Shown: positions 45,958 to 53,862 of the stretch, in pieces
Numbering within the stretch: position 1 is the stretch's first letter
Layout: each line of letters begins with the position of its first letter
Source: Qipengyuania mesophila
GTDB taxonomy: Bacteria > Pseudomonadota > Alphaproteobacteria > Sphingomonadales > Sphingomonadaceae
Assembly: GCF_019711655.1 (NCBI RefSeq)
Contig: NZ_JAIGNU010000001.1
Span: 1,149,501-1,213,500, forward strand
DNA: 64,000 nucleotides
Direction of reading: 5' to 3'
Position numbers and translations under genes: made by a program
Notes under the pieces: generated by a model
Databases searched by the model: none
Told to the model about the DNA's origin: nothing
What the model saw: only the letters and a program-made list of their open reading frames with translations

Positions 45958-46542
45958 ATGACCTCTCTCAATTGTCGGACCGCGATAGCGGTCGCCTGCC
46001 TGGGGATGATCGCGACCTCCTCTCAGCAAGTCCGCGCCCAGGATTTCACCTTGTTCGAGCACGCGATCGTTCCGCCGAAGACGGACCAGCAGCCGGCAAG
46101 GGAATATCTTCCTGCAATCTACCAGGCCGAGCCAGCAAACGTATCCTACCGGGAAGGCTTGTATATGGCGGCGATAGCCGAGGCTGAACGCCGTTACGGG
46201 CTTCCGACCAACCTGCTTCGTGCTCTTATTTGGGCTGAGTCCCGCTTCAATCCGATGGCTGTTAGCCCAGCCGGTGCTGCCGGGCTGGCTCAGCTTATGC
46301 CGGCCACGGCGAGAGAACTGGGCGTCCGGAACCGTCATGACCCTCTTGCATCGATCGACGGTGGCGCCAGGTACCTTCGCGATATGTTGGACCGGTTCGA
46401 CGCAGTCCACCTGGCCTTGGCTGCTTACAATGCTGGCCCAGGTGCCGTCTCCCGATCACGCGGCATTCCCAACAATGGTGAAACGCCGCAATATGTCCGG
46501 TCTGTGTTGGGACGTTGGCAAGCAATTGGTACGTACAATTGA
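45958..46542 (+). CDS. Exported lytic transglycosylase (SLT-like)
   Basis: This 194-residue protein has a signal peptide (1 to about 29, ending RAQ). Its single SLT domain has the catalytic Glu in ALIWAESRFNP, GAAGLAQLMP, and the AYNAGPGAV motif. It cleaves peptidoglycan and, in mobile elements, opens the wall locally for a conjugation apparatus or for release. The ATG at 45,958 starts the signal peptide. A candidate LexA box lies upstream and a nuclease gene follows. Confidence 0.9.
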   Translation: MTSLNCRTAIAVACLGMIATSSQQVRAQDFTLFEHAIVPPKTDQQPAREYLPAIYQAEPANVSYREGLYMAAIAEAERRYGLPTNLLRALIWAESRFNPMAVSPAGAAGLAQLMPATARELGVRNRHDPLASIDGGARYLRDMLDRFDAVHLALAAYNAGPGAVSRSRGIPNNGETPQYVRSVLGRWQAIGTYN

Positions 46543-46606
46543 CGAAACTACCTGATTTCCGGCTATCGTCTGAAATCATGTGCCGGAATGAAGACGGACA
46601 ACGCCA

Positions 46607-47158
46607 GTGAATGAGACCCCCGGTGAGCCGTTCGACTTTCGCAAGGCGTTGAAGGCACAGAAGCGCCGGAAGCTGAGAAAGGAGATCTCGTTGGGTTTGG
46701 GAGCATTCGCGATCGTATTTGCTGGAGGGATGCTGGCACTCAACTGGCCAGTCCATGATGCCAGCCTTGCTAACGACGATCATCAGCCTCAGGCTTTATT
46801 CCAGCAAGCAAGCTCCCCACAATTCGACATCTGCGGATCCATCCGGCGCACATGCGTCGTGGATGGAGATACTTTCTGGCTTGATGGCGTGAAGATCCGG
46901 ATTGCCGACATCGACACTCCCGAGATCAGCGAGCCTCGTTGCGACTATGAATACCAGCTCGGCATGCGCGCGACGCACCGCCTTGTCGAATTGCTGAATG
47001 GCGGGCCCTTTGAACTGAGGACCATCGGTAGCAGAGACGAGGATCAGTACGGTCGCAAATTGCGGGTTGTAACGCGCGGCGGCCGCTCGCTTGGCGATCA
47101 GCTGGTCAGCGAAGGCCTGGCGCGAACCTGGACCGGGAGACGTGAACCATGGTGCTGA
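46607..47158 (+). CDS. Membrane-anchored thermonuclease (SNase) family protein
   Basis: This 183-residue protein has a basic N-terminus, one membrane helix (about 33-50) and a C-terminal staphylococcal-nuclease domain. The active-site block is VVDGDTFWLDGVKIRIADID, then TPE, and a later RDEDQYGRKL. The nuclease domain should face the periplasm. The GTG at 46,607 is the only start in frame near the transglycosylase gene. It overlaps the next small gene by ten bases. Its pairing with a transglycosylase fits the envelope stage of DNA transfer. Confidence 0.85.
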   Translation: MNETPGEPFDFRKALKAQKRRKLRKEISLGLGAFAIVFAGGMLALNWPVHDASLANDDHQPQALFQQASSPQFDICGSIRRTCVVDGDTFWLDGVKIRIADIDTPEISEPRCDYEYQLGMRATHRLVELLNGGPFELRTIGSRDEDQYGRKLRVVTRGGRSLGDQLVSEGLARTWTGRREPWC

Positions 47159-47343
47159 ACCGCGATCAGGAATTGTGGGCCGTCGCGCTCTGGGTCGAAA
47201 AGAACCATGGCGAAGAGGGAACCGCGTATATCGCGCAGCAAATCCAGCGGCTATCCAACGAAGGGGACGAGGCAGGCATGGCAACGTGGAAGACTGTTGC
47301 TGACCGCTTCGATCAGCTTAGCTGCCAAAGCTCTACGAACTGA
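47149..47343 (+). CDS. Small conserved protein (DUF6961-like)
   Basis: This 64-residue acidic protein begins MVLNRDQELWAVALWVEKNH. It is a widespread small sphingomonad protein, I believe listed as DUF6961, with no known role. It overlaps the nuclease gene and is translated with it. Confidence 0.7.
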   Translation: MVLNRDQELWAVALWVEKNHGEEGTAYIAQQIQRLSNEGDEAGMATWKTVADRFDQLSCQSSTN

Positions 47344-47354
47344 GGCTCGGCACG

Positions 47355-47459
47355 ATGCGGAAGTGGCTTAAGGTCTGGGGCATCAGAATTGAGTTCGCCT
47401 TGCTCGCGTCAGTGTCCCTGATAGGGCTGGTCCTGAGCCTTCAATCCTGCACTGGCTGA
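47355..47459 (+). CDS. 34-residue single-span membrane peptide
   Basis: A short frame from ATG 47,355 to TGA 47,459 encodes a basic start (MRKWLKVWGIRIEF) followed by one hydrophobic segment (ALLASVSLIGLVLSL) and a final QSCTG. It lies 11 bp after the previous gene. The membrane-peptide pattern supports it, but it could be non-coding. Confidence 0.45.
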   Translation: MRKWLKVWGIRIEFALLASVSLIGLVLSLQSCTG

Positions 47460-47479
47460 GAAGAAATTCGTTCTTCCGA

Positions 47480-48703
47480 TCAACCCTTCGCAAACTTTCC
47501 CACGATGACCTTTCCTCCTGTCCGGAGCTCATCGAGGTAGTCGCTCCACCATTGAGCCATTCGCACACGCTCGTCCCAATGCTTGCCGCGATGGTAAATG
47601 CCGCGCACAACATTGCTGTCACCATGTGCTAGGGCACGCTCGATTGCGTCCGGATTCCAAAGTCCCGACTCGTTCAGGAATGTCGATGCCGTCGCCCGGA
47701 GTCCGTGCGCGGTGACTTCTTCTTTCGAGTATCCCATGCGACGGAAAGCGGCATTGAGCGTGTTTTCACTCATGGGACGCTTGGAGCTGCGCGCAGATGG
47801 GAAAACATATCCTTCGCGGCCGAGCATCTCGGCCAGATCTGTGAGATAGCTTCTAACTTGCTTGGAAAGCGGGACGGCATGCGCTCGGCGCGCTTTCATT
47901 TTACCGGCAGGGATCTTCCAGACCCCATCGACAAGGTCGATCTCATGCCATTCGGCGTGCCGGAGTTCGCCGGGGCGTACGAACACATGCGGCGCTATCT
48001 GCAAAGCTAACTTCGTCACCATGTAGCCAGTGAAGTCGTCGATTGCGCGCAGTAGCCCGCCTAGCTCGGTGGGCTCGAGGATTGCTGCATAATGCGTGGC
48101 TCTCGGCGTTACGAGAGCGCCCTTCAGCATACTGGTCGGATCGGATTTGCAGCGGGTGGTAGCAACACCATAGCGAAACACGCGGCCGGCGAACGAGCGG
48201 CATTTCTTCGCAGTCTCGTGCTTACCGGTGGCTTCCAGCCGTTTAAGGGGAGCCAGGACTTCGAACGGCTCGATCTCGTTGATGGGTCGGTTCCCGATGG
48301 CAGGCGCAAGCTTATCGAGGAAGTAATTGGCCTTGACGATCGTGCCATCGGCGCGGCCATTCTGGACCATCATCTGTTCAATATACTCACGCGCGACTGC
48401 CTCGAACGTCTGTGCAGAAAGGAACTCCGCGCGGATTTTCCGCTTCCGCTTCTCAAAAGCCGGGTCGCCCCCTGAAGCAACAGCTCGTCGCGCCTCGTAG
48501 GCCGCGTCTCGCGCTTGCTTGAGGCTGATGTCGGGATAGCTGCCGATGCAGAGCTTCTTTTGCGCACCGCCGATCCGGTATCGGAATCGCCAAAGTTTGC
48601 TGCCGGTCGGCGTAACCTCAACATATAGGCCGCGCTCATCGGTTACCTTGTACGGCTTATCCTTGGGCTTGAGTGCGCGGAGACGAGTATCTGTCAGCGG
48701 CAT
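47480..48703 (-). CDS. int: P4-type tyrosine-recombinase integrase
   Basis: This 407-residue enzyme has the DUF4102 arm-binding N-terminus (MPLTDTRLRALKPKDKPYKV), a SAM-like domain (about 95-190) and the catalytic domain. The latter has Arg in FVRPGELRHAEW, HGLRATASTF, and a final segment ALAHGDSNVVRGIYHRG with the nucleophilic tyrosine. It should catalyse integration and excision at the neighbouring tRNA-Leu 3' end. It is on the minus strand with its start toward the tRNA. An inverted repeat and a LexA-type box lie in the gap. Confidence 0.95.
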   Translation of the reverse strand: MPLTDTRLRALKPKDKPYKVTDERGLYVEVTPTGSKLWRFRYRIGGAQKKLCIGSYPDISLKQARDAAYEARRAVASGGDPAFEKRKRKIRAEFLSAQTFEAVAREYIEQMMVQNGRADGTIVKANYFLDKLAPAIGNRPINEIEPFEVLAPLKRLEATGKHETAKKCRSFAGRVFRYGVATTRCKSDPTSMLKGALVTPRATHYAAILEPTELGGLLRAIDDFTGYMVTKLALQIAPHVFVRPGELRHAEWHEIDLVDGVWKIPAGKMKARRAHAVPLSKQVRSYLTDLAEMLGREGYVFPSARSSKRPMSENTLNAAFRRMGYSKEEVTAHGLRATASTFLNESGLWNPDAIERALAHGDSNVVRGIYHRGKHWDERVRMAQWWSDYLDELRTGGKVIVGKFAKG

Positions 48704-48707
48704 GTGG

Positions 48708-48751
48708 GGGCCTTTTCATCTGGGCCTTTGCGAAACGGCCTCAAAAGGCCC
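48708..48751. promoter_or_regulatory. 9-bp inverted repeat at the integrase start
   Basis: GGGCCTTTT (48,708-48,716) and AAAAGGCCC (48,743-48,751) are perfectly complementary. The repeat sits 4 bp upstream of the integrase start codon. It could bind the integrase (autoregulation) or form a translational hairpin. Confidence 0.4.
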
Positions 48752-48850
48752 ACAAAAGTGTCTGGAACCCCCGAGAACAGGCGGGACGATCCGGAACGAT
48801 CCAAGGGCCAAATCCCTAGGATTTCTGCGGGTTTTATAGATTATTTGGGA

Positions 48851-48865
48851 GAACGTGAGAAGAAC
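48851..48865 (-). promoter_or_regulatory. LexA-type SOS box between integrase and tRNA-Leu
   Basis: On the plus strand it reads GAAC-GTGAGAA-GAAC; on the minus strand GTTC-N7-GTTC, again exact. It lies 147 bp before the integrase start and 3 bp from the tRNA CCA end. TTGTTC there could be a -35 element with AATAAT 16 bp on. It could also be part of the attachment site. Confidence 0.45.
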
Positions 48866-48868
48866 AAA

Positions 48869-48955
48869 TGGTGCCCAGAAGAGGACTCGAACCTCCACGC
48901 CCTTGCGAGCGCCGCCACCTGAAGACGGTGCGTCTACCAATTCCGCCATCTGGGC
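48869..48955 (-). tRNA. tRNA-Leu (anticodon CAG), island insertion site
   Basis: The minus strand folds as a class II leucine tRNA. The acceptor stem is GCCCAGA/TCTGGGC, the D-loop GGAATTGGTAGAC, the anticodon loop TTCAGGT (CAG) with a 5-bp stem, a variable arm follows, and the T-arm is GTTCGAGTC. The CCA end is encoded (48,871-48,869). The island joins at its 3' side, so the crossover (attachment site) should lie in the last 20-30 bases. Confidence 0.93.
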
Positions 48956-49126
48956 ACACTGTCGCTGGCCGGTCATCGAAGCTCGGCTGCGGGTAGGCGC
49001 GGGCCACTAGCGAAGGCAGACGCACCCTGTCAACGCCTTTCGTCAGCGCCGGAACGCTTGCGGTTGGACGAATGTTGGGGCTAGGGCGCAGCGCGAAAGA
49101 CACCTTCGAGGAATCAGGCGAATACC

Positions 49127-50077
49127 ATGGCGAAAAGCGGCGCGTTGAACGGCAGGCTGGTGGTGCTGATGGGCGGAAGCGGCTTCATCGGCAATTACGT
49201 GGCGCAGGCGCTGCTGGCGCGCGGCGCGCGCGTGCGGATCGCCAGCCGCCATCCCGACCATGCGTTCAAGCTGAAGCCGCTCGCCAATCTCGGCCAGATG
49301 CAGTTCGCGCGTTGCGACGCCGCCGACCGCCGGTCGGTCGAGCGCTGCATTGCGGGCGCCGATGCGGTGGTGAACCTCGTCGGTACCTTCAGCGGCAATC
49401 TGCACCGGATCATGGGCGAAGCGCCGGGCTGGATGGCCGAGGCCGCGGCGCGCGAAGGCGCCGGCGCCTTCGTCCATGTCAGCGCGATCGCCGCCGAGCC
49501 CGACGAGGACACCGAGATCGAATATGCCGCGGCGAAGAAGTTCGGCGAAGAACGCGTTCTGGCGGCCTTCCCCTCGGCGACGATCCTGCGCCCGGGGATC
49601 CTGTTCGGCAAGGACGACACTTTCATCAACATGTTCGCCGGGCTGATTTCGACGCTTCCCTTGCTGCCGGTCTTCGCGCCCGAGGCGAAGCTGCAGCCGG
49701 TCTATGTCGACGACGTGGCCGAGGCGGCGGTGCTCGCGCTCGAGGATCCGGGCAGCTTCGGCGGCAAGACCTTCGAACTGACCGGCCCCGAAACGCTGAC
49801 GATGATGGAGATCAACGAGGCGATCGCCGCGGCGCAGCACCGCCACCGCAGCTTCCTGCCCATGCCCGATGCGCTCTCCGCGCTGTTCGCCGCGCTGCCC
49901 GGCACGCCGATGAACGGCGATCAGTGGCAGTTGCTGAAGCAGGGCAATGTGGCCTCGGGCGAATTCCCCGGCTTCGACAAGTTCGGCATCACGCCCAAGC
50001 CGCTCGACCTGTTTCTCGAGAGGTGGATGGTGCGCTATCGCAAGCACGGCCGCTTCGCCGACCGGCTGAGCGCGTGA
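49127..50077 (+). CDS. Complex I NDUFA9-family NAD(P)-binding SDR-like protein
   Basis: This 316-residue Rossmann-fold protein has the loop VVLMGGSGFIGNYVAQALL near the N-terminus and FVHVSAIAAE (serine site), with the FGEERVLAAFP segment of atypical SDRs. Relatives include the mitochondrial 39-kDa accessory subunit of complex I, and in Alphaproteobacteria it is commonly annotated as complex I NDUFA9 family. It is the first chromosomal gene beyond the island. A role in respiratory complex assembly or quinone-related chemistry is inference. Confidence 0.85.
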   Translation: MAKSGALNGRLVVLMGGSGFIGNYVAQALLARGARVRIASRHPDHAFKLKPLANLGQMQFARCDAADRRSVERCIAGADAVVNLVGTFSGNLHRIMGEAPGWMAEAAAREGAGAFVHVSAIAAEPDEDTEIEYAAAKKFGEERVLAAFPSATILRPGILFGKDDTFINMFAGLISTLPLLPVFAPEAKLQPVYVDDVAEAAVLALEDPGSFGGKTFELTGPETLTMMEINEAIAAAQHRHRSFLPMPDALSALFAALPGTPMNGDQWQLLKQGNVASGEFPGFDKFGITPKPLDLFLERWMVRYRKHGRFADRLSA

Positions 50078-50084
50078 GGCAGGC

Positions 50085-50546
50085 CTAGGCGGCGCCCTCG
50101 CCGCCGAGCAGCGCCACCGGTTCGACCAGAAGTTCGGCACCGCGGCTGCCGGTAATGCGGACGCGCGTTCCCTCTGCGGCATCGGCGCCGCGCGCGATCC
50201 ATTCGCTGTCACCCACCTTGACGCGGCCCGCGCCGCTTTCGATCGCTTGGGTCACCAGCGCGATCTCGCCCACCAGTCGCCCGGCGCGGTTATTGAGCAG
50301 CGGGTCGGAGGAGACGATCGGACGGTCACGCAACCAGCGCTTGGCCGAGAAGGCGAAGATCAGCGAGAGCGAGACCCAGGCGATGACCTGCATAGCGATC
50401 GGCGGGTCGGAGACAAAGGCGAGCACGGCGGTCGCCAGCGCGGCCATGGCCAGCCAGATCAGGTAGACGCCGGGCACGATCATTTCGAGCAGTGCCAGCG
50501 CGAGACCGGCGATCAGCCAGAGCCAGTAGGTGTCTATGCCGTCCAT
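50085..50546 (-). CDS. NfeD-family membrane protein
   Basis: This 153-residue protein has two or three N-terminal membrane helices and a C-terminal OB-fold NfeD domain (VGEIALVTQAIESGAGRVKV, then GTRVRITGSRG). NfeD proteins pair with SPFH/stomatin proteins; here the SPFH gene is 9 bp upstream in the same direction. The pair probably organises membrane microdomains or quality control. Confidence 0.88.
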   Translation of the reverse strand: MDGIDTYWLWLIAGLALALLEMIVPGVYLIWLAMAALATAVLAFVSDPPIAMQVIAWVSLSLIFAFSAKRWLRDRPIVSSDPLLNNRAGRLVGEIALVTQAIESGAGRVKVGDSEWIARGADAAEGTRVRITGSRGAELLVEPVALLGGEGAA

Positions 50547-50555
50547 TCGCCAGCC

Positions 50556-51563
50556 CTAGCTGTCGCGCGAGCGCGGAACGCTGGGTCGGGGTACCGGCGT
50601 CCGCTCGCGCGGTTCGGCAATCGGCGTGCCCGAATCGGCCGCTCGCTCGCCCTGGTCGAACGTGCCCTTCACCAGTTCGCCGATCCCGCCCAGCGAACCG
50701 ATCAGCTGCGTCGCCTCGACCGGGAAGAGGATGGTCTTGGCATTGGGGCTCTCGGCGAATTTGGCCACCGCCTTGGTGTATTCCTGCGCGACGAAATAGT
50801 TGATCGCCTGATTGCCCGAGCTGGCGATCGCGTTGGAGACCATCTCGGTCGCCCGTGCCTCGGCCTCGGCCGCGCGTTCGCGCGCTTCGGCATTGCGGAA
50901 CTGGGCTTCGCGCTTGCCCTCGGCCTCGAGAATGGCCGACTGCTTGCGCCCCTCGGCGCGCAGGATCGAGCTGGTCTTGTCGCCTTCCGCCTCGAGGATC
51001 TCGGCGCGCTTGAGGCGCTCGGCCTTCATCTGCCGCGCCATGGCCTCGGAAATGTCGAGCGGCGGGCGGATGTCCTTGATCTCGACGCGGGTGATCTTGA
51101 TCCCCCAGGGCGACGTCGCGTGATCGACCACGCTGAGCAGCCGGGCGTTGATCTCGTCGCGCTTCGACAGCGTCTCGTCGAGGTCCATCGACCCCATCAC
51201 CGTGCGCAGATTGGTGGTCGTGAGCGCCATGATCGCCTGGTAGAGATTGGCCACCTCGTAGGCTGCCTTGCCCGCGTCGAGCACCTGGAAGAAGACCACC
51301 GCATCGACCCCGACCATGGCGTTGTCGGCGGTGATGATCTCCTGCCCGGGAATGTCGAGCACCTGCTCCATCATGTTGATCTTGCGCCCGACCCGGTCGA
51401 TGAAGGGGACGATCAGGTGTAGGCCCGGATCGGCGGCGTTGGTGAACTTGCCGAAGCGTTCGATGGTGTAGACATAACCCTGCTTCACCACGCGCACGCC
51501 CATCATCAGGAACAGCACGGCGACCAGCACCAGCAGGATCAGGACCAGCGAACCTTCGAGCAT
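50556..51563 (-). CDS. SPFH-domain (stomatin/QmcA-like) membrane protein
   Basis: This 335-residue protein has one N-terminal membrane helix and an SPFH domain ([13 protein letters not shown] through [20 protein letters not shown]-like segments). An Ala/Glu-rich coiled coil follows (about 190-260). It assembles into cage-like membrane complexes with NfeD-type partners. It is adjacent to the NfeD gene in one operon. Confidence 0.92.
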   Translation of the reverse strand: MLEGSLVLILLVLVAVLFLMMGVRVVKQGYVYTIERFGKFTNAADPGLHLIVPFIDRVGRKINMMEQVLDIPGQEIITADNAMVGVDAVVFFQVLDAGKAAYEVANLYQAIMALTTTNLRTVMGSMDLDETLSKRDEINARLLSVVDHATSPWGIKITRVEIKDIRPPLDISEAMARQMKAERLKRAEILEAEGDKTSSILRAEGRKQSAILEAEGKREAQFRNAEARERAAEAEARATEMVSNAIASSGNQAINYFVAQEYTKAVAKFAESPNAKTILFPVEATQLIGSLGGIGELVKGTFDQGERAADSGTPIAEPRERTPVPRPSVPRSRDS

Positions 51564-51628
51564 GACAACCCTCCTATCTGGGCTTCATCGTAACGCCGGA
51601 CGGGCACGCCGCAAGCGAAAGCGGTAGG

Positions 51629-52882
51629 CTACTCGGGGCCGGTATAGTCGGCGCCGTAGACGGCCTGACGAATATCGTGGTGCAGGCTCCCGTCGAAATC
51701 GATCTTCTGGGTGAAGAAGACCACTGCCATGTCCTGTGCGGGATCGACCCAGAACAGCGTCGAGGCGAGCCCGTCCCAGAAGAATTCGCCGCGCGTGCCG
51801 CGATTCTCGTCGGGCGTCAGCGGCGGGCCGTTGCGTACGAAGACATTGAGGCCGAAGCCGCCATTGCCCTTGTCCGGGAGGAACCAGCGATCTTCGGACG
51901 CGATGCGCGGGTCGAGCTGGTCGGTCGCCATCAGGCGTACGGTCGCGGGCTGCAGGATACGCACGCCATCGAGTTCGCCCTCGCCCAGCAGCATGCGGGC
52001 GAAGCGCATGTAATCGTCGATCGGCGCGACGATGCCCGACCCGCCCATCGTCATCGGCTTGCCGGCGAAATTGGCCTCGAGCCATGCGTCGCGCGGCATG
52101 GGGGTGAAACCTCCGCCCTCGCCCTGGACATAGATCCGCGCGAGCCGGGCGAGATCCGCCTCGGAGCGCCTCCAGCCGCTGTCCTTCATGCCGAGCGGCT
52201 CGAAGATATGCGTCCGGACGTAGTCGACGAAGGGGTCGCCCGAAAGCACCTCGATCAGCCGCGCCTGCACGTCGACCCCGGCGCTGTAGTGCCATTGCGC
52301 ACCCGGCTCGTAGAGCAGCGGGACCTGCGCCAGCTTCCGCGAGAACTCGGCCAGCGTGTTCTCGGAGGAAAGTGGCTCGAGCGCGAGCCAGGCGCGGTCG
52401 GAGGCATTCTGCGGCGGCCCCCACGGCCCGTAGCTGAAACCGGCGGTGTGGCGCAGCACGTCGCGAATGGTGATCTTGCGTCGCGGCGGCGCGGTGATCG
52501 CCTCGCCGGTCTCGCTTTCGCCGGTCAGCACCTCGGTCGCCGCATATTCGGGCAGATACCATTCGAGCGGATCGTCGAGCCCGAAGCGGCCCTGCTCCCA
52601 CAATTGCATCAGCGCCACGCCGGTGACCGGCTTGGTCATCGAGAAGAGCTGGACCAGGGTGTCGCGCGCGAAGGGGCGGTCCTCTTCGCGCACCGCATCG
52701 CCGGCGCTGACGAAACAGGCCTCCTCGCCATGATGCCAGACCAGCGCCGAGGCACCAACGGTCCTCCCGGCGGCGACTGCCTCGTCAAGAAAGGCACTCG
52801 CTGCGGCGCAATCGGGTGCGAAATCGTCCGCCACAGCCGGGCTGGCCAGCGCCAGCGCGACGAGGCCAGGCATCAAGCGCAT
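51629..52882 (-). CDS. Serine beta-lactamase-like hydrolase (class C fold)
   Basis: This 417-residue exported protein has a signal peptide (PGLVALALASPAVADD) and the active-site SxxK motif in LFSMTKPVTG. A later YSAGVD supplies the second motif and the third is probably HYHLP-like near the C-terminus. Such proteins are esterases or peptidases and are not necessarily antibiotic resistance enzymes. The ATG at 52,882 overlaps the stop of the upstream dienelactone hydrolase gene by one base, so they are coupled. Confidence 0.85.
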   Translation of the reverse strand: MRLMPGLVALALASPAVADDFAPDCAAASAFLDEAVAAGRTVGASALVWHHGEEACFVSAGDAVREEDRPFARDTLVQLFSMTKPVTGVALMQLWEQGRFGLDDPLEWYLPEYAATEVLTGESETGEAITAPPRRKITIRDVLRHTAGFSYGPWGPPQNASDRAWLALEPLSSENTLAEFSRKLAQVPLLYEPGAQWHYSAGVDVQARLIEVLSGDPFVDYVRTHIFEPLGMKDSGWRRSEADLARLARIYVQGEGGGFTPMPRDAWLEANFAGKPMTMGGSGIVAPIDDYMRFARMLLGEGELDGVRILQPATVRLMATDQLDPRIASEDRWFLPDKGNGGFGLNVFVRNGPPLTPDENRGTRGEFFWDGLASTLFWVDPAQDMAVVFFTQKIDFDGSLHHDIRQAVYGADYTGPE

Positions 52883-53748
52883 TACAGCGCCTTGGCGTAG
52901 AGCGCGAGCAATCGCGCCCAGGCGCGTTCGGCCTCGGGCTCGTCGTAGGACGGCGAGTCGGGCACGCACCAGCCGTGATCGCCGCCATAGACCTCGATCT
53001 CGGCATCGGCGCCCACGGCTGCTGCTGCCTCGCGCAGCGCAGTCTTGTCGCCGGGCGCCTTGGCGTCATCGTTCTTCGCGATGGCGACGAGATAATGCGC
53101 ACCTTTCCGCATCATGCGATGCGGGCTCCGCTCTCCCTCGCGGACCAGCCCGCCGCCGTGGAAGCTGGCCCCGGCCATCATCGATGCATGCGCTGCCGGG
53201 GCGACGAGGGCAAAGCTGCCGGTCATGCAATAGCCCTGCGCGCCCATGCCCCGGGTGCCGTCGACCGCATCCTGGGCGAGCAGCCACTCCACACATCCTG
53301 TCGTATCGCTGACGATAGTATCGACGGTGAATTTTTGCCGCCATGGGGTAACCTTCTCGAAGCCCCCCTGCCCGGCGAAATCGGCGAAGTCGGCAAACTG
53401 CTGTCCGGCGACATCGCGATAATAGGGATTTGCCAGCAGCACCGCGTAGCCTTCCTTGGCGAGCCGCCGGGCCATCTGGCGCTTGGCCGGGCGGATGCCG
53501 GCGATGTCGGGCCACAGGATCACGCCGGGGTGCTTGCCCGTGGCGGGATGGAAGAATTCGCCATCCATCGTGCCGTCGGCAATGGCGAAACTGACCTTGC
53601 GCTCGGCCAGCGGGGCGGGACTGCTCTCTCCCGCCGTTCCTTCGATCGGCGCGCAGGCCGCGGCCCCCGCGGCGATCGCTCCCGCACCGAATGTCCGCCG
53701 GCTGACGGCGCCCCTTGCCCAGCGGGCGAGATCCTTTTCGTCGCACAT
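52882..53748 (-). CDS. Exported dienelactone-hydrolase-family protein
   Basis: This 288-residue alpha/beta hydrolase has a Tat signal (SRRTFGAGAIAAG) with a lipobox-like AACAP, a nucleophile cysteine in GAQGYCMTG, and the catalytic His in GGDHGWCVPD. Dienelactone hydrolase relatives cleave lactones or esters. The ATG at 53,748 is chosen for the signal peptide and GGAG upstream. It precedes the serine hydrolase gene in one operon and is divergent from the PQQ dehydrogenase gene. Confidence 0.87.
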   Translation of the reverse strand: MCDEKDLARWARGAVSRRTFGAGAIAAGAAACAPIEGTAGESSPAPLAERKVSFAIADGTMDGEFFHPATGKHPGVILWPDIAGIRPAKRQMARRLAKEGYAVLLANPYYRDVAGQQFADFADFAGQGGFEKVTPWRQKFTVDTIVSDTTGCVEWLLAQDAVDGTRGMGAQGYCMTGSFALVAPAAHASMMAGASFHGGGLVREGERSPHRMMRKGAHYLVAIAKNDDAKAPGDKTALREAAAAVGADAEIEVYGGDHGWCVPDSPSYDEPEAERAWARLLALYAKAL

Positions 53749-53862
53749 GCTCGTCTCTCCTTCTGCCCGCCATCCTAGAACGCAGCGAGCGATGGACAAG
53801 CCTTCACGCGCGCGGCAGGATGGGTTTCATAGAGCGACGCAAATGTCGCCGGGGAGAGAGCG

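Larger units (their letters stand above)
1..48868. mobile_element. Integrated genomic island (left end not in window)
   Basis: The right boundary is seen: a P4-type integrase (47,480-48,703) lies next to the 3' end of tRNA-Leu(CAG), a classic integration target. Backbone genes typical of transmissible elements (DUF2493, ArdC, ParB-like, Strawberry-notch helicase, Toprim protein, lytic transglycosylase, nuclease) fill about 28,000-47,400. Metal-resistance genes fill the rest. Gene content beyond the tRNA is chromosomal housekeeping. No repeat of the tRNA 3' end was found further left, so the extent is inferred: 28,015-48,868 is confident and 1-28,000 is probable. Confidence 0.55.

Noticed and set aside
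48765-48778. GAAC-N6-GAAC upstream of the integrase, resembling a LexA box
   Set aside because: The spacer is six bases, not seven; the exact motif is at 48,851-48,865.
28015-48868. CRISPR array or toxin-antitoxin pair in the island
   Set aside because: No regularly spaced repeats were seen and no adjacent small toxin/antitoxin gene pair could be recognised.
1-48868. Left attachment site (copy of the tRNA 3' end) inside the window
   Set aside because: Reading for repeats of the T-arm and acceptor sequence found none, so the left end must be beyond position 1.
51629-52882. Resistance to beta-lactam antibiotics from the serine hydrolase gene
   Set aside because: The SxxK-type fold is shared by esterases and peptidases; the chromosomal context and lack of further evidence do not support a resistance call.
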